Below are positions 5,580 to 6,229 of a DNA stretch of 6,229 nt, piece by piece. The notes beneath the pieces were generated by a model. The model did no database searches and had not been told where the DNA came from. It saw nothing but the letters and a program-made list of their open reading frames with translations. Position 1 is the stretch's first letter. Each line of letters starts with the position of its first letter. A program made the position numbers and the translations under genes. The stretch lies in the NCBI GenBank assembly GCA_020630245.1, contig JAHDBZ010000045.1, positions 1-6,229 on the forward strand, read 5' to 3'. This DNA comes from Candidatus Altimarinota bacterium (GTDB lineage Bacteria; Patescibacteriota; Gracilibacteria; UBA4473).

Positions 5580-6229
5580 TCACTCCACCCGCAAGACTCC
5601 ATCAACCTCAAGTCCTTCAGTAACGATCTCAACGCGCCCACCCTCGTAGAAGATCTCAAGTTTTTCAATCGTTTCGCCATCCCGCAAACCAAAGATCAGC
5701 TCATGCGATTGGTCAGACGACAGCCCTTCACCAGAGACAAAGTAATTAGTCCGGGTTTCACCGTTATCCAAGGTTAATGTGGCACGTGCCCCGAGACTTG
5801 AGGCTTTCTCCGGCAGGATCAGTTTGAAGAAATGCTGATCCGCTACACCGTGATTCAGACACGCCATCGAGGTCCCATTGAGATTGGCATGGAAGAGATC
5901 CTCATCTCCATCGCCGTCGATATCTCCGATAAGCGGCGCGATCCCAAACTTACGGTTGACGACTTTGGCTTCTTTTTCCGCTGCTACGAAGCGACCATCG
6001 GGTTTCTGGAGCAAGAAACGTCCTGGCAGGCGAAAGACCGCGTGCAATGGGAAGTCGGCGTAGCTTTCGGTTACGACAAGATCTTCTCGTCCGTCGAGAT
6101 TAAAATCTCCAAAAGCCGCTCCCCAAGCAAATTCATAATTGGCCAGTTCTCTTTCTTGGGCCCTGTCTTTAAAAACAAAATCGCCCTGATTCTCAAACAT
6201 CAGCCATTCTGGGATGAGCTCTTGATCAT
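5580..6229 (-). CDS. FG-GAP/VCBS repeat protein with C-terminal ASPIC/UnbV domain (5' end off window)
   Basis: The reading frame is open to the right edge, so the N-terminus is missing; 215 residues are visible. The ATG at 6200 is internal, because in-frame codons (DQELIPEWL) continue upstream of it without a stop. Two calcium-binding repeat motifs are clear: DFNLDGREDL (bases 6107-6078) and DIDGDGDEDL (5924-5895), typical of FG-GAP/VCBS beta-propeller blades. They are followed by an ASPIC/UnbV-type domain, from LGARATLTLDNGE through VSGEGLSSDQ and ELIFGLRDG to IFYEGGRVEIV. Such proteins (CRTAC1/UnbV relatives) are usually exported and several hundred residues long; roles in surface binding or adhesion are suggested, and no enzymatic activity is established. 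The usual WPxG near the end is FYEGG here. The gene is G+C-richer (55% on a sampled line) than the DUF711 gene 95 bases downstream. Confidence 0.88.
   Translation of the reverse strand, partial: DQELIPEWLMFENQGDFVFKDRAQERELANYEFAWGAAFGDFNLDGREDLVVTESYADFPLHAVFRLPGRFLLQKPDGRFVAAEKEAKVVNRKFGIAPLIGDIDGDGDEDLFHANLNGTSMACLNHGVADQHFFKLILPEKASSLGARATLTLDNGETRTNYFVSGEGLSSDQSHELIFGLRDGETIEKLEIFYEGGRVEIVTEGLEVDGVLRVE

Overview
The window is an ordinary-looking stretch of bacterial chromosome with eight genes or gene ends and no mobile element, RNA gene, CRISPR array or tRNA that I can see. The organism is probably a bacterium with a Gram-negative-type envelope. One protein has a lipobox, two have Sec-type signal peptides, and one is an EnvC-like coiled-coil plus M23 murein peptidase. 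The phylum cannot be fixed from this sequence; a marine proteobacterium and an uncultured candidate lineage both remain possible. Several minus-strand genes are preceded by good sigma70-type promoters, three of them with the same 17-base spacer, yet almost none has a Shine-Dalgarno sequence at normal spacing.

Layout from left to right: (1) the last codons of a plus-strand gene end at 62. (2) A block of four minus-strand genes follows (transcribed right to left). These are a small secreted two-cysteine protein (72-374), a predicted lipoprotein (495-1214), an unrecognised acidic cytoplasmic protein (1268-1705) and the M23 murein peptidase (1788-3131). The three leftmost each appear to have their own promoter, so this is a cluster of same-direction genes rather than a clear operon. 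(3) A 106-base A+T-rich divergent promoter region (3132-3237) separates the peptidase from an overlapping plus-strand pair of integral membrane proteins (3238-3648 and 3641-4249). (4) The pair converges, with only 8 bases between stops, on a minus-strand DUF711 (UPF0210-like) gene (4258-5484). (5) At the right edge is the C-terminal part of an FG-GAP/ASPIC-UnbV repeat protein (5580-6229), also on the minus strand and running off the window.

Base composition is uneven. Counts on single 60-base lines give about 33% G+C in the secreted-protein and lipoprotein genes, 40% in the 145-residue gene, 60% in the M23 peptidase domain, 47% in the membrane pair, 42% in DUF711 and 55% in the ASPIC gene. 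The low-G+C genes alternate with richer ones, which hints at mixed ancestry or different selection.

Functionally, much of the left half concerns the cell envelope: a peptidoglycan hydrolase, a lipoprotein and an exported small protein. No pathway joins all the genes, and I see no convincing new multi-gene system. The best leads are the strongly promoted small secreted protein, the overlapping membrane pair, the possibly leaderless lipoprotein gene and the near absence of Shine-Dalgarno sequences.
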